Below are positions 42,087 through 48,865 of a DNA stretch of 54,023 nucleotides, piece by piece. Under the pieces are notes generated by a model. The model ran no database searches. It saw nothing but the letters and a program-made list of their open reading frames with translations, and was not told where the DNA came from. Positions within the stretch are counted from its first letter, which is position 1; each line of letters begins with the position of its first letter. A program made the translations under genes and the position numbers. Where the stretch lies: contig DLRW01000090.1 of the NCBI GenBank assembly GCA_002501205.1, positions 1 to 54,023 of the forward strand, read 5' to 3'. The DNA comes from Flavobacteriales bacterium UBA7878. GTDB taxonomy: Bacteria > Bacteroidota > Bacteroidia > Flavobacteriales > Schleiferiaceae.

Positions 42087-43072
42087 GCCTTTTCTGCATT
42101 GCTCCCTGTGCTGGGAATGTACAGGGGGCCTTCATACTCTGAGCTGTGCTCCTGATAGTTTTTGATGTAGCGTTCTTTGCGCGCCGGATCAATATCCTCA
42201 AAACGGATTAAGATTCCCGTTTCTTCCACCGATCCAAAGAATGGATTCTCTGAAGTACCAAAAGAACGCATAGTAGTGCTCAAAGACATATAGCTATTGA
42301 TGAGCGGTGGAATGGTCTCTCCACGCTTCTTCACTTCCTGCGACAATACCTTATGCGCTTGCTTATAGGCCAGGCCTTTAAACAAATTGAAATGAGGGCT
42401 TAACTCCTCTTCCGTTACCAAGGGAGTACGTGGACGTACCAATTGATCGGGGTCGGGGAAGAAGTAGCGCATAAAGGCCAAAATGATATTGCGGGCTTCG
42501 CGCTCATAATGGGGATACATGGTTACTTTACCGAACATGTATTCCAGCTCCGGACTTTGAATCATCACTGAAGCCAAACCTTCCCATAAATTATCGAGGG
42601 CAAATAAGCCTTTACGAGCGGCAGTACGCTGATATTTAGGTTGAACGAAGGAACGTCCTAATTCGATAGTAACGGGCAAGAACTCCTCCACCATCTTATC
42701 CGACAATTCGAATAGTTTGCTGGTAGGCGATTTTAATCGACCGTCTTCATCGCGCTCGCCATCAATACAACGTTGCAAGCGATAGCCAGCTAATATCTCC
42801 TGATCTTCGGGATCCCAAACCACCAATTGCTGATATGGATGGTTCTCGCTTAGATCGTATTGATCCAGGTCTAATTCCTTACCAGTACCCCCTCCTGCCG
42901 TGCGAAAAGCTTCTTCACGTAAACGGCCAATCTCCCGAACAATATTCGGGGCATTGCGGTGATCTACCAAATACAAGTGATTACTTCCTTTAGAAGTATG
43001 ATTTAAAAAGGCCTCGGCCTTGAGTTCACTTATAATGGCATCCCGGCTAACCGGATTGATTATTTCCTTCAT
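42083..43072 (-). CDS. GNAT-fold N-acyltransferase (OlsB/hemolysin-like)
   Basis: A 329-aa protein of the GNAT family subgroup that includes OlsB-type N-acyltransferases. It has the segment LYLVDHRNAPNIVREIGRLR, then VVWDPEDQEILAGYRLQRC, the motif VTIELGRSFVQPKYQRT and a long C-terminal extension. OlsB and its Bacteroides relative GlsB add a 3-hydroxyacyl chain to an amino acid to start ornithine or glycine lipid synthesis. The partner O-acyltransferase gene ends 4 nt upstream, which fits such a pathway; the amino acid cannot be told. ATG 43072 was chosen (MKEIINPVSR). Confidence 0.8.
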   Translation of the reverse strand: MKEIINPVSRDAIISELKAEAFLNHTSKGSNHLYLVDHRNAPNIVREIGRLREEAFRTAGGGTGKELDLDQYDLSENHPYQQLVVWDPEDQEILAGYRLQRCIDGERDEDGRLKSPTSKLFELSDKMVEEFLPVTIELGRSFVQPKYQRTAARKGLFALDNLWEGLASVMIQSPELEYMFGKVTMYPHYEREARNIILAFMRYFFPDPDQLVRPRTPLVTEEELSPHFNLFKGLAYKQAHKVLSQEVKKRGETIPPLINSYMSLSTTMRSFGTSENPFFGSVEETGILIRFEDIDPARKERYIKNYQEHSSEYEGPLYIPSTGSNAEKA

Positions 43073-43076
43073 CAAT

Positions 43077-43919
43077 TCATTTCTTTTTAGGTAAAGCATA
43101 AGTAAGGCTGCGCATGTGCTCAGCCCACTCTACCAAGCTTTTCGAATTATCGAAACTTTGCCAGGAAACAGGTTCTCCAAAAGTAATGGTTATAGTCTTG
43201 CCTCTCTGCTTGAACATCTCATCTGCGAGATAGAACATTTCCAAATTGGCTTTGATGCCTAATTTACTGCGCCAGTAGGAAAGATTGTAAAACCAAGATG
43301 AGTTTTTACCATCAATATGCACTGGAATAATATCCTTCTTGTATTTCTTCGCTTTCGCGATAAAGCTTTTCTGCCAGGTAAGGTCACCAATACCATCCGG
43401 CAAACGACGACTTACCATCCCCGATGGGAACACCAAAATCGCTATATCCCGAGCATAGGTTTCTTCAATCACCTGCAGGGCCTTACGAGGATTGGCTCCC
43501 ACTTTATTCACCGGAATAAAGAGCGGTTCGAGGTTCTTAATATTCAAGAGAATATCATTCACCAAAAACTGTTGATCTTCCCGCACTTCCCCTACGGCTT
43601 TCATAAAGGCAATGCCGTCCAAGCCACCCAGAGGATGGTTTGAAGCTAATATTACCCCACCTTCCTTAGGAATATTTTCGAGGCCTACCGTTTTTACGGT
43701 GGTATCTAAAAAATCGAGGCCGGCCCGCACAAAGGGCAAACCTTCCTTATCGCCATGCAAACGCATCGCTTCGTTAATTTCATCCTGATGAATAATGCGT
43801 TTAATGTAGCGCATTATAAAACCCGGCATCCACTTGGCCAGGGCCGGATTTTTTTCGGCCACCACCTTCTCAATCTCAATGTACTTTTCGGGGGCGGATT
43901 GTAGCTCTGACTGGCTCAT
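43077..43919 (-). CDS. Lysophospholipid-type acyltransferase (PlsC family, OlsA/GlsA-like)
   Basis: A 280-aa PlsC-family acyltransferase. The acyltransferase block 1 reads GGVILASNHPLGGLDGIAFM with His and Asp five residues apart, a variant of HX4D known in hemolysin-type relatives, and block 3 is ILVFPSGMVSRRLPDG. The end is basic (TYALPKKK). It is first gene of a tight pair with the GNAT-like acyltransferase (4-nt gap). In ornithine or glycine lipid synthesis the PlsC-type partner adds the second acyl chain; that role is inferred from this pairing. A part in ordinary phospholipid synthesis is the alternative. Confidence 0.82.
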   Translation of the reverse strand: MSQSELQSAPEKYIEIEKVVAEKNPALAKWMPGFIMRYIKRIIHQDEINEAMRLHGDKEGLPFVRAGLDFLDTTVKTVGLENIPKEGGVILASNHPLGGLDGIAFMKAVGEVREDQQFLVNDILLNIKNLEPLFIPVNKVGANPRKALQVIEETYARDIAILVFPSGMVSRRLPDGIGDLTWQKSFIAKAKKYKKDIIPVHIDGKNSSWFYNLSYWRSKLGIKANLEMFYLADEMFKQRGKTITITFGEPVSWQSFDNSKSLVEWAEHMRSLTYALPKKK

Positions 43920-43962
43920 GCATTTAAATTGACCGCAAATTTAGGGGAATAGGCCCAATTAG

Positions 43963-45168
43963 CTAAGCAACATAGTCCTTCAAATAAGCAAAGTGTGAAC
44001 TAAGCTCTCCATTAAGCTCCGTTTCGCTGGCCCTGGCTAAAATTCCATCTGGATCGCCATTAAAGAAATGGGGAATAATATTTTTGATCAGCTCATTACC
44101 AAAGTCTTCCGAAGCATCCCGAGGCAATTCGCCGGGAAGGTTATCTACGGCGCTTACCGCGATGCTACCTTTTGTTCCAAAGGCAACCTCCTGCTCCGAT
44201 TGAGGATCATAGGCATAAAATGGATCAGCAATAGTCGAAGGGCGAATCGTACTGGCCACCGGACCATCAATATCGCAGGAAATATCAGCTACCAGCTTAA
44301 TATTAAATCGTGGGTCTCGGGCTTCGGCTCTACTAAAAATCAAAGGCGAACCTTCCGACCAATAATGGCAGGCAATATACATATCAGCATGCTCTGCAAA
44401 GGGCAGGAAATTGGATTCATAACCCTGATTATCCTGGTAGAAATCCTTGCGAATAAAAGGCTTACCGTCTTGTCTTTTAAAATAGTCCTGCACATTAAGC
44501 TGGGTGTAGACCACTTCTTTATTAAAATCCTCACGCACAAATTCATCCGGGTACACCTGGGTAATCTTTAAAGCGGAAAGAATTTCCATCGCTCCTCCGG
44601 CTACTTTTCCGGCTCCGGTAAGGGCAATTCTAAAATTTTGGGGCAAACGAACTTTCACTAATTCATGTTCCAACTCGCGACGATCTTTACATTCATGTGC
44701 CGCCCTCAATTCAAAGTCGCCGCTTAACTTACCATAGGCCCTAAAGCCATTATAAGCGCCTACAATTCCGGCATAGCGACCAAAGCCCAACAATCGTTTT
44801 CCGCTGATGTCTTTCAACATCTCATAGTCGATCAGGCGGATTCTCTTATCGAGGATGGCTCGCAGTAAATCGCGATTATAAGCCTGTTTTTTATAGGTAT
44901 GCGAAAAGAAGAGGTAGCTTTTATTGGGGATCAACATCGCTACGGGTACTTCCTTAACGCCCAGCAAAACGTCACAGTCTGACAAATCTTCCTGAAGGTT
45001 AAGGCCTGCCTCTGCATATTCGGCATCTGGGAAACAGCGAATAGGGCTGGGTTGAACGGCAATTTCCAAATTAGGATATTGGTTCAATAATTGCAGACAT
45101 TGTTGTGGACTTAGGGGAACGCGTTTATCGGGAGGATTCTTTCCTTCTCGGATAATTCCGAACTTCAT
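43963..45168 (-). CDS. Alanine dehydrogenase/Lys1 (saccharopine dehydrogenase) family oxidoreductase
   Basis: A 401-aa two-domain NAD(P)-binding enzyme. It opens MKFGIIREGKNPPDKRVPLS, with the AlaDH/PNT motif (RxGxxPPDxRVPL), and has the Lys1-like segment SYLFFSHTYKKQAYNRDLLR and FGRYAGIVGAYNGFRAYGK. The dinucleotide fold is RIALTGAGKVAGGAMEILSA (GxGxxxxG). The C terminus has VADISCDIDGPVASTIRPST. The family includes alanine dehydrogenase, transhydrogenase and yeast-type saccharopine dehydrogenase (lysine-forming). The His/Lys pair in HTYK favours the last, but lysine synthesis by that route is not usual in bacteria. ATG 45168 was chosen. Confidence 0.82.
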   Translation of the reverse strand: MKFGIIREGKNPPDKRVPLSPQQCLQLLNQYPNLEIAVQPSPIRCFPDAEYAEAGLNLQEDLSDCDVLLGVKEVPVAMLIPNKSYLFFSHTYKKQAYNRDLLRAILDKRIRLIDYEMLKDISGKRLLGFGRYAGIVGAYNGFRAYGKLSGDFELRAAHECKDRRELEHELVKVRLPQNFRIALTGAGKVAGGAMEILSALKITQVYPDEFVREDFNKEVVYTQLNVQDYFKRQDGKPFIRKDFYQDNQGYESNFLPFAEHADMYIACHYWSEGSPLIFSRAEARDPRFNIKLVADISCDIDGPVASTIRPSTIADPFYAYDPQSEQEVAFGTKGSIAVSAVDNLPGELPRDASEDFGNELIKNIIPHFFNGDPDGILARASETELNGELSSHFAYLKDYVA

Positions 45169-45233
45169 AGACACCTGAATTTCCGGTAAAGATACCTAAA
45201 TTGCGGGCCCTTTTGGGCGTTCTTTTACATATT

Positions 45234-45632
45234 GGGGCTGATCGGTTTCGACAGCAAGATGAAGTGGAATGTAAGCATGTCGGGATATGGAGATGTTCTC
45301 CCGCAAATAGATGCTTCAAACTATAATTGGCGAAAATAACTTCGCACTTGCCGCTTAAGCCTACGGAATGTAGCTTTAGCTAATCCACGCGTAAGACGCG
45401 GGAGCAAGTCATCCCTCGGCGCTTAAGCCCGGAGAGCGCAGAATCAGGGGTGTCATTAAATCTGGACTAACGGGTAAAGCTTTGCGTAGTGCCCGCGACA
45501 TTGTAATCCGCAAATAAGCCAGTACTCGGGTGTTTGTTCCCAGGTCCTGGTCGACAACTGAATAACGAAATAAGCATGTAGAAAGCCTTTTACTTCCTTG
45601 TTTGCACCGGGGTTCGACTCCCCGCAGCTCCA
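45234..45632 (+). ncRNA. ssrA: tmRNA (transfer-messenger RNA)
   Basis: A 399-nt one-piece tmRNA. The 5' end GGGGCTGATCGGTTTCGACA and the 3' end GTTCGACTCCCCGCAGCTCC (with discriminator A) form the Ala-tRNA-like acceptor and T arm. CCA is not encoded. The tag frame at 45329-45358 reads GENNFALAA then TAA; with the Ala carried by the tRNA part, the degradation tag is A-GENNFALAA, close to the known Bacteroidetes tag (GENNYALAA). tmRNA rescues stalled ribosomes and marks the product for proteolysis. A -7-like TACATATTG (one base longer than consensus) abuts the 5' end. Confidence 0.97.
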
Positions 45633-45643
45633 CAATGTATTTT

Positions 45644-45679
45644 AAGCCCCGTTTGCGTAGCAGGCGGGGCTTTCTTTTT
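45644..45679 (+). terminator. Terminator of ssrA
   Basis: AAGCCCCG (45644-45651) pairs with CGGGGCTT (45665-45672) around a 13-nt loop, followed by TCTTTTT. The 8-bp stem starts 11 nt after the tmRNA end. Confidence 0.82.
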
Positions 45680-45689
45680 GGCCTGAACC

Positions 45690-45990
45690 AAGCTCACTTG
45701 AGGACAGGCTGGGAGGCTTGGGGATTTAACCGCTCGCTCGTGCCGAGCTAAAGAAGCAAAGAAGCGGAGGGGCGCAAAGGGTTTGTGGTTTGCTTCAACA
45801 CCCGCTCGGGCCGAGCTCAAGACGCAGAGAAGCAGAGATGCACAGAGGGGGTTTGGGGGAATGCTTCAATAAGGAGAGTCACTTGCCGGCCGGTTTTGGG
45901 TTTTTAACCGCTCGCTCGTAACGAGCTAAAGGGGCGAAGAAGCACCTGCCTGCCGGTAGGTAGGTAGGGGTGCAAAGGTTTTGTGGGGCG
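45690..45990. repeat. GC-rich low-complexity repeat block left of the cassette region
   Basis: A first copy (about 45725-45790) begins TTTAACCGCTCGCTCGTGCC and runs through AGCTAAAGAAGCAAAGAAGC and GGAGGGGCGCAAAGG. A second copy (about 45901-45985) begins TTTTTAACCGCTCGCTCGTA with the same order, interrupted by the palindrome CTGCCTGCCGGTAGGTAGG. A third partial copy lies between at about 45805-45860. No gene is seen in 45633-46212; open frames here cross the repeats. A related sequence in the opposite orientation occurs at about 48826-48866. Confidence 0.75.
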
Positions 45991-45997
45991 TGCTTTA

Positions 45998-46190
45998 TAA
46001 CAGCCTTCTCTTTTCTCGCTATTTGAACCTGAGATATACCTGCTTCATAGGCTACTCCCACTTGTATCTCAATAAGCTTTTCTATCTTGTTAGTGCCTTA
46101 ACATCTGCATTTAATCATCGCCCATTTATGTATTTATTCCTTAGGTGTTGTTGTATGTCTACAGGTTTGTTGGGGATAGTAACAAGTTGT
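45998..46190 (+). repeat. RepB copy 1 (before cassette A)
   Basis: A 193-nt sequence from TAACAGCCTTCTC to AACAAGTTGT, matched closely by 47326-47517 with scattered substitutions and single-base indels, so it is not conserved coding sequence. Similarity stops abruptly after AACAAGTTGT (GTT at 46186-46188), 22 nt before the first cassette gene. Confidence 0.85.
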
Positions 46191-46212
46191 AGTCAATTGA
46201 AAAAGAAAAATA

Positions 46213-46611
46213 ATGGAAAAAACAAATAAGATTGGAAAAATAGTAGCAGCATACTTGCTTGTTACTGGTTTAGGGTTCCTAATATCAAGTGAATATTATT
46301 CGCAAATGATTGCACACAAAGGGTCTGACCCCGTTCTAATTAATTTATCTGGAATGGTTCATTTTTTCATTGGAATAACAATTTTTGTGAATCATTTCAT
46401 GTGGAAAAATGCACTACAAATTATTGTAACATTACTCGGAATAATGTTCTTAATGAAGGGGGTGTTTTTGATTGTATTGCCAGAATTGACATTACAATCG
46501 GCAAATAATCCAGCTCAAGTACCTTGGATAGCGTCAATTGGTTTTATACTTATTGGACTAATTGTTGGATATATGTCGTTCTTCAGGAGTAAAAAAGACA
46601 TAGAAAACTGA
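46213..46611 (+). CDS. Cassette A: small integral membrane protein (132 aa)
   Basis: Not recognised. The protein has four predicted membrane helices: KIVAAYLLVTGLGFLISS (about 8-25), SGMVHFFIGITIFVNHF (46-62), IIVTLLGIMFLMKGVFLIVL (69-88) and ASIGFILIGLIVGYMSFF (107-124), with a short charged tail. It starts 22 nt after RepB copy 1 and ends 11 nt before its attC-like site. The small size, strand and AT-rich codon use fit a mobile gene cassette. No partner or function can be assigned. Confidence 0.8.
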   Translation: MEKTNKIGKIVAAYLLVTGLGFLISSEYYSQMIAHKGSDPVLINLSGMVHFFIGITIFVNHFMWKNALQIIVTLLGIMFLMKGVFLIVLPELTLQSANNPAQVPWIASIGFILIGLIVGYMSFFRSKKDIEN

Positions 46612-46622
46612 AGAATAAAACT

Positions 46623-46756
46623 GGCTACAACATTTTGCATAAGTAATGGCAGGTAAAGTGATAAACATCAAGGTTTGTAGCCCGCTCAAACTGCACAGCG
46701 GTTTGACAGGAAAGAAGCCCGTAATCTGCCACTGCTCATACAATTTACCGTTAGCC
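46623..46756 (+). other. attC-like site 1 (after cassette A)
   Basis: The outer arms GGCTACAACATTTTGCATAA and, on the other side, ACTGCTCATACAATTTACCG plus TTAGCC are imperfect inverted repeats (GGCTA, CATA/TATG and TGGCAG/CTGCCA pair). An inner perfect hairpin CAAACTGC/GCGGTTTG (one G-U) with ACA loop lies near the apex. The AAC (46629) to GTT (46752) span is 124 nt. Confidence 0.6.
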
Positions 46757-46789
46757 ACAATGTCAACCAATCAATAAGAAAAAAGGGAT

Positions 46790-46984
46790 ATGAGTAAAAA
46801 ATTAGCCACATATAGAAAATTCATCTTTATTGGAATTATTATTATTGTATTAGGAATTACCTTTTCCACCACAATGAAAGACACATTTGGGTCATTAGGA
46901 ACAGTCTTTATTGCTGTTGGTGGATTGTTTTTTATAATTGGAATGAGTAAAAAACGGAAAGAGGATGAACAAAATGATAAATAA
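46790..46984 (+). CDS. Cassette B: two-helix membrane peptide (64 aa)
   Basis: Not recognised. Two membrane helices (FIFIGIIIIVLGITFSTTM, about 11-29, and LGTVFIAVGGLFFIIGM, about 36-52) are separated by a short polar turn, with a highly charged tail SKKRKEDEQNDK. The AAAAGGGATATG before the start is a purine-rich stretch. It lies 33 nt after attC-like site 1 and directly before site 2, so it is the only gene of its cassette. Possible roles such as a toxin or modulator of a membrane protein are speculation. Confidence 0.7.
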   Translation: MSKKLATYRKFIFIGIIIIVLGITFSTTMKDTFGSLGTVFIAVGGLFFIIGMSKKRKEDEQNDK

Positions 46985-46990
46985 CGAACG

Positions 46991-47120
46991 CACAACAATG
47001 GCTATAAGTAATTGCTTGTTCTCGCCTACTTCTGAAAATCCTTGCGGAATTTCAGTTTGATGTGTACTTGCAAGGTTAAGTGCTAAACCACGTAACTACT
47101 CATAGCCGAGACCGTTAGCA
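46991..47120 (+). other. attC-like site 2 (after cassette B)
   Basis: GGCTATAAGTAATT on the left pairs with AACTACTCATAGCC on the right with only G-U or single mismatches. The apex has a near-perfect 10-bp stem, CTGAAAATCC/GGAATTTCAG. AAC (46994-46996) to GTT (47114-47116) span 123 nt. It ends CCGTTAGCA and RepA begins 4 nt later. Confidence 0.65.
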
Positions 47121-47124
47121 AAAT

Positions 47125-47274
47125 GGTAAACTTCCCTAAAAATAAAGCCTTCACAACTTTTGATTTTGCCATTATCTTAAAACCAATAATAGGCAAATAA
47201 ATCAATGAAGATCGAAAACCCCCTCCCAGCCCTCCTCCTCTCCGTGCCTCTGTGTTGAAGCAATTAAAGCCCAA
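47125..47274 (+). repeat. RepA copy 1 (after attC-like site 2)
   Basis: A 150-nt sequence from GGTAAACTTCCCTAAAAA to CAATTAAAGCCC, repeated at 48650-48800 with scattered substitutions. Both copies directly follow an attC-like site. The right part is pyrimidine-rich (CTCCTCCTCTCCG), the reverse complement of the purine-rich block at 45820-45860. The gap 46985-47565 has site 2, RepA, RepB and nothing else recognisable. Confidence 0.85.
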
Positions 47275-47325
47275 CCATACACAAAGCATCTATATTTCTC
47301 TTTACTGTACTAATACAGGTCTTAA

Positions 47326-47517
47326 TAACAGCCTTCTTTTTCTAGCTATTTGAATCTGAGACATACCTGCTTCTTAGGCTACTCCCACTTGCATCTCAAT
47401 AAGCTTTCCTATCTTGTTGATGCCTTAACATCTGCTTTTTATCATCACCCTTTTATGGGTTTATTCCTTAGGTGCTGTTGGTTATCTGTAGGTATGTAGG
47501 GGATTAAAACAAGTTGT
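47326..47517 (+). repeat. RepB copy 2 (before cassette C)
   Basis: A 192-nt copy of 45998-46190. It lies 51 nt after RepA copy 1. Similarity with copy 1 again ends at AACAAGTTGT (GTT at 47513-47515), after which the flanks differ fully. Confidence 0.85.
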
Positions 47518-47565
47518 GTTTCATGCAAAGAAGACAGCTGGGTATATTAATAACTAAAAACTGAT

Positions 47566-48135
47566 ATGAAAGGAAAAGATATTGCTATAGGAGTTCTAAC
47601 AATAATTGCTGGAGTATTGATTCTACTATTAATTGATGAGCAGAATCGAAGTAAGAAAAAAGATTTAAAAATAAAGGGTCTTAGAAAACAAAATAAAGAT
47701 TTACTTACTAGAACACTAAAAGAAAAAGAGCAAATACCTGAAGATATAAAATCTCAATTAATTAAATTAATTGATCAATATGAAGGTGTTGAAGAAAATG
47801 TATGTAACGAATTAATAGGAGTGCTTGCTTTAATTGAAATCGGTCAAGAAGTAAAAGCAATAAAAGACTTAGCCAAAATAATCGAAAATTTGTTGAAAGA
47901 AAAATATAAAGAAGAAAAACCTTTCAAAGGTAAAAAATTTATTCCATTAGCTAAGTTAATTGAATACGCGAAATCTAAATCATTTTTTAATGACCGAGAA
48001 TACAACACCGCTTGCATTTTAAGAGATTTCAGGAATGAAGAAAGTCATCAATTAAATGTAAATGATAGTAGAAATATGACAACTCTTGCTTTAATTGGAG
48101 GAATTGAATTAATTGTACGTCTTGACTTAAAATAA
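47566..48135 (+). CDS. Cassette C gene 1: membrane-anchored protein with a HEPN-like motif
   Basis: A 189-aa protein. The N-terminal membrane helix (IAIGVLTIIAGVLILLLI, about 6-23) leads to a Lys-rich coiled segment and a helical domain. Near the C terminus the sequence FRNEESHQL contains Arg-x4-His, the pattern of HEPN/DUF4145-type domains, many of which are RNases or RNA binders. The motif is short, so HEPN is a suggestion. It is followed after 12 nt by a second gene, in one transcript and one cassette. Such pairs in cassettes are often toxin-antitoxin or defence modules, which is inference only. Confidence 0.75.
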   Translation: MKGKDIAIGVLTIIAGVLILLLIDEQNRSKKKDLKIKGLRKQNKDLLTRTLKEKEQIPEDIKSQLIKLIDQYEGVEENVCNELIGVLALIEIGQEVKAIKDLAKIIENLLKEKYKEEKPFKGKKFIPLAKLIEYAKSKSFFNDREYNTACILRDFRNEESHQLNVNDSRNMTTLALIGGIELIVRLDLK

Positions 48136-48147
48136 AAAACAGAACTA

Positions 48148-48498
48148 ATGAGAGGAATAAAATTACACTTCACAGACAAAAAATATCTTGATGGTTTATA
48201 TCAAGATTCTGATTTTATGGCAGACATAAAATATTTGAATGCTTATAAATCTACACAAGTTGATTTAATACTATTTGACCCAATAACAAATCATAATCAT
48301 TTGGACACAGAAATTGTGGTATTATCCAAAGTTTCAAGGGCAATAAAAAGAATTTTCTTTCCAGATTCAAGACATAATATTAAATTATTAAATTCAGTTT
48401 TAAATGAACAAAAAGGAGGGTTGACACATGACAAAGATGTAATTATAAATTCTACAGATATTCAGATTACTAATTTTGAAATCAGAGTCAGTAGATAA
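48148..48498 (+). CDS. Cassette C gene 2: unknown soluble protein (116 aa)
   Basis: I do not recognise it. The protein is soluble and mixed alpha/beta, starting MRGIKLHFTDKKYLDGLYQD, with VDLILFDPITNHNHLDTEIV and a basic helix KVSRAIKRIFFPDSRHNIKL, ending in strands (DVIINSTDIQITNFEIRVSR). It follows the HEPN-like gene by 12 nt and ends 10 nt before attC-like site 3. A role as antitoxin or partner for the upstream protein is possible but not shown. Confidence 0.65.
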   Translation: MRGIKLHFTDKKYLDGLYQDSDFMADIKYLNAYKSTQVDLILFDPITNHNHLDTEIVVLSKVSRAIKRIFFPDSRHNIKLLNSVLNEQKGGLTHDKDVIINSTDIQITNFEIRVSR

Positions 48499-48508
48499 AG
48501 CACGAAAA

Positions 48509-48640
48509 CACAACAATATGTATAGTGCATAAGAGGTTCCGAGGTTTTCGAGCGGTATCACCCTTATAAATTTCTTGTTGTATCTTGATAGTTTTGAAGC
48601 CCGCAATCCCTTACGACACCATACACAAACCGTTATAGGC
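48509..48640 (+). other. attC-like site 3 (after cassette C)
   Basis: Left arm ATGTATAGTGCATAAG and right arm TTACGACACCATACAC pair imperfectly (TGTAT, GTG and TAA matches). It starts CACAACAAT and ends ACCGTTATAGGC. The AAC (48512-48514) to GTT (48632-48634) span is 123 nt, the same as site 2. Confidence 0.6.
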
Positions 48641-48649
48641 AAGCAAATA

Positions 48650-48800
48650 GGTAAACTTCCCTAAAAAATGAAGCCCCCACAACTTTTGATTTAGCCATTA
48701 TCTTAAAACTAATAATAGGCAAATAAATCAATAAAGATCGAAAGTCCCCTCCGTGCACTCCTCCTCTCCGCCCCTCTGTGTTGAAGCAATTAAAGCCCAA
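48650..48800 (+). repeat. RepA copy 2 (after attC-like site 3)
   Basis: A near copy of 47125-47274. After it (about 48826-48866) is TTTGCCGCTTTGCTCCTTTG followed by CGGTTAAAA, the inverted relative of the TTTAACCGC repeats at 45725 and 45901. No gene is seen between 48499 and 48865. Confidence 0.85.
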
Positions 48801-48865
48801 AACCTCTCAAATCTCATTCCCCCTCAGCGAACCTTTGCCGCTTTGCTCCTTTGCGGTTAAAAACT

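Larger units (their letters stand above)
45998..48800 (+). mobile_element. Integron-like cassette array: two tandem RepB-cassette-attC-RepA units, no integrase
   Basis: Unit 1 is RepB (45998-46190), two one-gene cassettes each ending in an attC-like site (46623-46756 and 46991-47120), and RepA (47125-47274). Unit 2 is RepB (47326-47517), one two-gene cassette ending in an attC-like site (48509-48640), and RepA (48650-48800). All four genes read left to right and are visibly richer in A+T than the flanking chromosome. Cassette boundaries set at the GTT triplets would give cassettes of about 564, 364 and 1119 nt. The layout fits an integron array lacking its integrase (CALIN-type) in which RepB takes the place of attI. 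The evidence is structural only; attC activity has not been shown for these sites. Confidence 0.6.

Noticed and set aside
45409..45633. Minus-strand open frames over the tmRNA gene
   Set aside because: They are antisense to ssrA, whose two ends and tag frame are clear.
45981..46229. 82-codon open frame over RepB copy 1
   Set aside because: RepB copy 2 has single-base indels that break the frame, so the repeat is not conserved as protein.
45998..48800. RepA/RepB as insertion sequence or transposon ends
   Set aside because: No transposase gene, no terminal inverted repeats and no target duplications were seen; both repeats are in the same orientation.
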